The notes beneath the pieces are model-generated. The model had not been told where the DNA came from, did no database searches, and saw nothing but the letters and a program-made list of their open reading frames with translations. This document shows positions 58,811 to 64,000 of a DNA stretch of 64,000 bases, one piece after another. Position 1 is the first letter of the stretch. Every line of letters begins with the position of its first letter. Source of the DNA: Eonycteris spelaea (Eukaryota > Chordata > Mammalia > Chiroptera > Pteropodidae); assembly GCA_003508835.1 (NCBI GenBank), contig PUFA01000006.1:4712001-4776000 (forward strand). The letters are read 5' to 3'. A program made the translations under genes and the position numbers.

Positions 58811-59049
58811 CATGTATTATATTTTTTATATCTAATATTTTCATTTTTTAAACTTCCTGTTCCTGTTTCATTTTCCCTTATTTAAGCATATTAATTATGC
58901 TAAAATTTCTTGGTTTGCTTGTTCCATTAATTCTGCTTCAGAAATACGTTTATGCATACATTTAAAGGCCTGGAATAGCATACACACATTTATAGTGGTC
59001 TTCTTTGGAAGACTGAGATTATGGGGAAAAAAAATCAGTTCAACCAACC

Positions 59050-59408
59050 TGGACAGTGTTTCATTTTATTATGCAAAATGTAGAAAACCTTGATTGAGGA
59101 AAAATAGGAAAGGGACTTAACAGAAACTGAATAATTTTCTTAGGAAAGCAGTGACTGCTGAAGGATACCTTTACTCCAGCTATGCTTGGCGATCTATGGC
59201 AAAACTCCAGGTACAGTATAAACCCCGATCTCTCCCACTCACCCCTGACCCTTGGTCCTGAATTTGAAGAGTCAGCCATCGAGGAACTATAAAATGAACC
59301 AAAATAGGAACATTCTCCACGAAAGCGAAGAACAGAGACTGGTCCTCTTTCACTCTGTTGAGTACATCAGTAGCAGGAAGGATCGGTTTCTGAAGGTGTA
59401 CCTTCTGT
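59050..59408 (-). other. EXO5: EXO5 3' UTR (inferred) with poly(A) signal
   Basis: AATAAA on the minus strand at 59070-59065 is followed by TGAAACACTGTCCAGGTTGG. It lies about 340 bases past the ancestral stop. Confidence 0.5.
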
Positions 59409-60519
59409 TCATCCGGCTTTTTTTGGCTTGGGGCTATAGCATGGAACTGTGCACCCCACCACCCTTCCTCCACTCACAGATATCTGCATAGTTGCATGTC
59501 CGGCATTTCCACGCTTCCTCCACATCAACCCCATGAGGCTCTCGTTGGCCCATCCAATAGGCCATATAGTGCTGCACTTTGCTTTTCAGCTCCTTCTCTT
59601 CATAGGCCACGATCTCCGTACCCAGCACAGTGGTAGTCTCTTGGTGGATATACTCAATTTTCATAATATCAACAACTGGGAGGTCAGACAGTGTTAGAGA
59701 CAAAAAGACCAGCTCCATAAGGTCACCCAAGGATTTCACAGAGAAGCCTCCCTTCTGGGCATGCCTCAGCACAGAAGGTCCCAGTGGCTTTTCTGGACAC
59801 AATTCTACATGGTGGATTAGGCTAGCAGTGGTCACATTACCTTGTACCATGGCATCAAAGATATATTTGTATAGGCTGACTTGAAAACAGTCTTTTTTTT
59901 TCTGGGCTTCCAGAGGGAGCACAGGGCGTGCGTGTCTTGAGTTCAACAAGTTCCAGCTCCCCCTTGGCTGTATAGTGCAGCTCATCAATTACTCCAACAA
60001 GAAGCACACCCTCCATTTCTCCAAACACTGGAAACTCTCTGATGCACCCTTCTGATTGCAGAGTAGGAATCATTGATATATGTTCAGAAACTTAACTGCC
60101 CAAGCATCTTCTTTAGTGTTGACGGGGATAGTCACAAGATCATGAACTTCTAATTCTCTGGCTAGGTGGATGCTGGCACCAGTGTCCAAAACAGCTGCTT
60201 TCTCAGGTGCCAAGAAACCAGGAAACTCCTTTCCATATACCATTTGCTGTTCACACCAGTTCTGAGTGGACAGGTCAGTGACATACAAATATTTAAGGTG
60301 GAATCGCTCCATGGGTGATAAGATATCCATTTCTCTTTTCCACTTTGGTAAGCATGTGACATTGCCATCCTTTTCGGGAGTTTAGAAGAGGGGTCAGGCT
60401 TACTAAGTAAAGCACTTGACTCTTTGAAATCTTCTAGATCCAGAAACTCCGAGTCACTCAGGTCTGAGAACCCTGAGGCTTCCGCTAACCACCGTCTCCT
60501 CTTCCCCAGTCTCTGCCAT
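59409..60519 (-). pseudogene. EXO5: EXO5 (DEM1) exonuclease coding exon, multiply disrupted
   Basis: EXO5 is a single-strand-specific exonuclease with an Fe-S cluster, acting in DNA interstrand-crosslink repair. Its coding sequence lies in one exon, as here, and the position beside ZNF684 is syntenic, so this is the ortholog and not a retrocopy. Seen: start ATG 60519-60517 ([10 protein letters not shown]), then [94 protein letters not shown] and [14 protein letters not shown]. The PD-(D/E)XK residues (D of GVIDEL, E and K of ELKT) and cluster cysteines remain. Lesions: +1 near 60484-60492, -1 near 60371-60378, -1 near 60071-60082, -2 near 59910-59932, and TAG at 59434-59436, about 8 codons before the usual end. 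Either a recently lost gene or an error-rich sequence. Confidence 0.85.
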
Positions 60520-62112
60520 GGCACAGCTCTGACTGGGTTTAAGCCCTGCATATCATGTTAAAGAAATGCATTATCCAAAAAAATTTCTAAAGAACACTTT
60601 CAAATTCCAATAAGGTAAAACAAATCATGACTATTGCATGTGATTTTAATAAATCACCTTCCTTAGCCTCAATTTCATTTAAGAGATTTGAGATTTGCCT
60701 TTTCCACTTCAAACTTCTACTGACTTGGGACATTATTTTATTATTTTATGTGAGTACAGATCTTTGTAAATGTTGGAGCAATGTTTGACAATTTACCATG
60801 GGCCACTTCTACAATTCTTCTGATACAAAGTCCTTGACTAGGAAAATAAATCACAACTACAAACTGTTCCTGCAGAAAAATCAGCTCTACAAAGACTTTT
60901 TAAATGTTGTTCTCAGGAACATAGTTGGCGAAATTTAAAAACTAACTATAGATAAAAACAAACATCCACTCAAAAACAAAGAGAATAAGGTAATGAGAGA
61001 GGTTGTTCACAGTGACAGGTGGAAATCAGTTGCTTTTTATACTTGAGATATATTAAGGAAGTGGCAAGGAAAAAAGCTCTTGGTGGATTTAACTTAACCC
61101 CTTCTGACTTAATCCTCCTAACATTGTAAAAACTGGTGTTTCCCTCCATAAGACATTAGCATATGATGGAAAGCATGTCAGTAAGCAGTATTAAGATATC
61201 ACTATACCTGCTGCTAAAATAATAATGAATATTTATTATGCAGTTATTGTGTACTAGGCACTGAGACAAGTTCTTCACATCCAATATCTCACTGCTCTAT
61301 TGTGAGACAGTCACTTTTTAAAAATTTTTCACTATGAAAAATTTCACATATACAGAGAAATAGAAAGGACAATGAACACCCATTATATATACCATTCTGA
61401 TAAACAACTGTTGATATGTTGCTGTGTTTGCTTCTTTCACATGCTTCTTTTTTTTTTTTTTTTTGGCTGAACTATTTTAAAGTAAATTAGAGACATCATA
61501 ACACTTCGAATAAAATGTTTCGGCATATATTTCTAAATAAGCACATTCTTCTACATTAACTACAATGCTATTGTCATAACTTACAAAAATAATAATTCCT
61601 TAACACTCTTGTCTGTATTCAAATTTCTCCAACTGCCCTAAAATGTCTTGGAGAGCTTTTTTTTAAAACCAGGAAACAAGGCCCACACATTGTATTTGAC
61701 TTGTTTTGTCTCTCAAATATATTTAATTTTAAGAAAAACTAGGCAAAGTATCTCGTGATACTCTTTTTAAGTCTTTCTTCCTAACCGACATATCTAACAC
61801 TGCATAGAGAAAACAAAAACAAAATAAGAAAATGACCAGTCAAACTAGTATTTGACTTTGGGTGCTAGGAAGACAATCTGACAAAGAATTTAAGCAGATC
61901 GAGGGAACTATGAGCCCGCTTTCCTCCTTGCTATTCTAATAAGCAATGAATAAGCTGAATGTACCAACTTAAAAGCTTAAGAACTGATGCCTTGAAATGG
62001 TATACTTCAACAGTAATAAAACAAAGAATTGCACATTTGTACAAGTGTCTTAAATAGTAAATGTGCCTTAAATGATGATAGTTTCAAAATGAGTAATGTT
62101 ATTTGGACTATG

Positions 62113-62172
62113 AAGTCCCTGAAGGTGGTGAGAAAGTCCCTGAAAGTTAGTGAGAAAGTCCCTGAAGGTTAG
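62113..62172. repeat. 22-bp tandem repeat, about 2.7 units
   Basis: AAGTCCCTGAAGGTGGTGAG A-type unit repeated, with one or two differences per unit. Confidence 0.85.
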
Positions 62173-62299
62173 TTTCCATCAAGAAACTAAAGTTAAAGTA
62201 GCAATGAACATGATGTATACTTTGTAGGTTTCCTTTCCCTTTGGGGGAGGGCACTAAATTCAAATCAATTGATCTTGAAAATATTTTATTTCACATATC

Positions 62300-62510
62300 T
62301 AGACCTGGGCTATTCAGTATGCAGTCCACCGACTACAAGTAGCTAAACTTAATTAACATACATAAAATTGAAAACTCATTTTTTCAGTTGCATTAAGCGC
62401 ATTTCAAGCGCTCAGTAGCCTCATGGCTAGTGGGTACCACATTATAAGGCGCAGATATAGAGCATTTCCTTTATCACAGAAAGCTCTACTGGACAGTAGT
62501 GATTCAGATT
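62300..62510. mobile_element. hAT/MER-type DNA transposon relic
   Basis: GCATTTCAAGCGCTCAGTAG CCTCATGGCTAGTGGGTACC and GCGCAGATATAGAGCATTTC CTTTATCACAGAAAGCTCTA match a common nonautonomous DNA transposon. Confidence 0.65.
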
Positions 62511-63223
62511 ATTCACATGTATTAACTCCCTAAAGAAAGAGGAAGTTCTTGAAAGGTATGGACTTTCCAATTGTTTTATATACAACGTTGAGAACAGAGC
62601 AGTCCTAAACAAGAAAGTGAAATGTTTTGTTGAGAAGACACAAAGAGGGCGGGAGCTTTCTCTGCACTTATTCATCTCGAAGAAGAAAGCAGTACACTGG
62701 GGATGTGTTGCTTGGCTTCCCTATGCAGAAAAATCCCAGTGAGAGCATGATGCAGTGCATTGTGTGCCAAAATGCAGTTTGGATTATCTGACGCAAGATG
62801 ATTTTTCACAGTACATCGATCAACATTTTTAGATATACCTTAGAATAAATGTAAAGCTAGTAGAGTATCCATGAAATGTATAATTTCATAGATAATGTTT
62901 CTTGGAGGGCAAGTTTGATTTTTAAATAATTGTAAGTAAAAATTAAAAATATGAGAATAACAATAGAGGTGCTATATAGCTAATAAAAATCATTTGGTAG
63001 TAAGTGAATGAGATGTTTAGGAAACACCAGCATTGTGTCAAGAGTCTTGGGGACCGACCTACAGATATGGATTCTGGATCTGATCCCGACTAGATCAGTA
63101 GTATTTAGTAGTATGCTACTTGCCTTAGGAGCACTCTACTACAAATGTTAAGTTTTCTTGGGGCTTATATCTTTAGAGATTCCTTCCAACTGTATTCAGT
63201 TATTCAAATGACTGCATAAAAGT

Positions 63224-63242
63224 GTGTGTGTGTGTGTGTGTA
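63224..63242. repeat. (GT)n microsatellite
   Basis: About nine GT dinucleotides. Confidence 0.85.
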
Positions 63243-63352
63243 CACACACTCAACGGATGTGGATCTCCTTCCTCTTCCCCAGGAAGAGATGAGACTGTAT
63301 CAATTTCCTTAACAAATGAAATTAAGCCTTAGGAGAGAGGAAAACTACTTAC

Positions 63353-63980
63353 AGGGATCTAGTTGATCTTCGTCCTCACAGGGCAAGGCAGAATGCTGAA
63401 ATGACAAAGCTGAGGGAGAAGAAAGGAACTCTGAAAGACCAGGTCTGCTTCCAAGAATCCAGATTATCAACTCTGAATCTTGCTGTGGTAGAACGGGGTC
63501 TTTTGGTCCTTTCTCACCTGACCACTCCCTCACATTGTGGCACTTCCTGCTCTCTGATCCACACCACACAGACTGTTGCTCACCTGAGGTCCTAGGTAAC
63601 GTTTGCCTCTCTCCAGGAACAAATCCTCCATGAATTCATTTCCCCCGTACCCTGGATGCAGTTACTTGATCCAGTCCCTGCTCCCTGTAAGCAAAAAGAT
63701 CAAAAATAACCAAGGTCCCCCAGGACTTCAACGGTCAGTTCTCTCTTCCAGGCCCGAGCTCAGTTCTGAAGCTCAGGGAGAGACTTCAGGTCAGACTGAG
63801 GCTTTTATTCTTTGATGGGTTCCTGCTGCTCGCGTAACTGCCAGTGCTGTCACCCTCAACACCCTGACTTCTTCGGAGCAACCCGGACTTACGGGCTCCG
63901 AAAACCTTTGCATTTTGCAAACGTTTCCACCGGACCCACACCACTGTCTTCCCGGGAGTTCCACGCATGCCCTAAAGTTT
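63353..63980 (-). promoter_or_regulatory. EXO5: Candidate EXO5 5' UTR exons and promoter
   Basis: Two donor-like sites on the minus strand: CCCT/GTAAGT ending at 63353 and CCTCAG/GTGAGC ending at 63584. Upstream, 63800-63990 has more CpG and GC than its surroundings. EXO5 is known to have noncoding first exons spliced to the coding exon, whose acceptor here may be TATGCAG just above 60546. No TATA box. Exact start unknown. Confidence 0.4.
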
Positions 63981-64000
63981 ACTGAGCGCTTCCCACAATG

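Larger units (their letters stand above)
60560..63340. other. EXO5 5' intron region with old repeats
   Basis: A MIR-like piece at 61225-61320 (minus), an L1-3'-like stretch at about 61325-61700 (GAACTATTTTAAAGTAAATT AGAGACATCATAACAC), a 22-bp tandem repeat near 62113-62172 and a hAT-type relic at 62300-62510. No coding gene. Confidence 0.45.

Overview
This is mammalian nuclear DNA: spliced genes, long introns, many decayed interspersed repeats (MIR, L2-like, L1, hAT and Tigger-type DNA transposons, LTRs) and CpG-rich promoter patches. The gene order RIMS3 (+), ZNF684 (-), EXO5 (-) matches the reverse complement of human 1p34.2. Two SINE copies with a 5S-rRNA-derived body and clean target-site duplications point to a fruit bat (Pteropodidae), where 5S-derived SINEs are known. 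That species call is inference.

Layout. 1-9.46 kb: the last three coding exons of RIMS3 (a C2 domain) and a long 3' UTR. 9.5-25.4 kb: intergenic, with L1 and MIR relics, a Pro/Leu-rich antisense open stretch, a GTF2F2 processed pseudogene and MER5A-like elements. 25.6-29.9 kb: a dead C2H2 zinc-finger array on the minus strand, split by L1 DNA and a 5S SINE. 30.9-33.2 kb: a solo LTR and an unclassified CpG-rich block. 33.3-35.2 kb: a 5'-truncated L1. 36.9-37.9 kb: a diverged second copy of the ZNF684 promoter region. 40.8-52.8 kb: ZNF684 (8-finger exon, KRAB-B, KRAB-A, start exon, promoter). 53.1-53.65 kb: a CpG-rich LTR-like block with a 26-bp tandem repeat. 54-59 kb: repeats. 59.05-64 kb: EXO5, with candidate 5' exons near the right edge.

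The three genes are not one pathway: RIMS3 acts in synaptic exocytosis, ZNF684 is a KRAB zinc-finger protein and EXO5 is a DNA-repair exonuclease. All three coding sequences carry frame-breaking indels here: one base missing in RIMS3, one in ZNF684, and four indels plus an early stop in EXO5. Because even the strongly conserved RIMS3 is hit, sequencing or assembly indels are a serious possibility. EXO5 has enough lesions that real loss is also plausible. The most interesting structural story is an ancestral tandem KRAB-ZNF unit: ZNF684 still lives, while a sister unit seems to survive only as a duplicated promoter and perhaps the shattered finger exon. I saw no convincing undescribed system.
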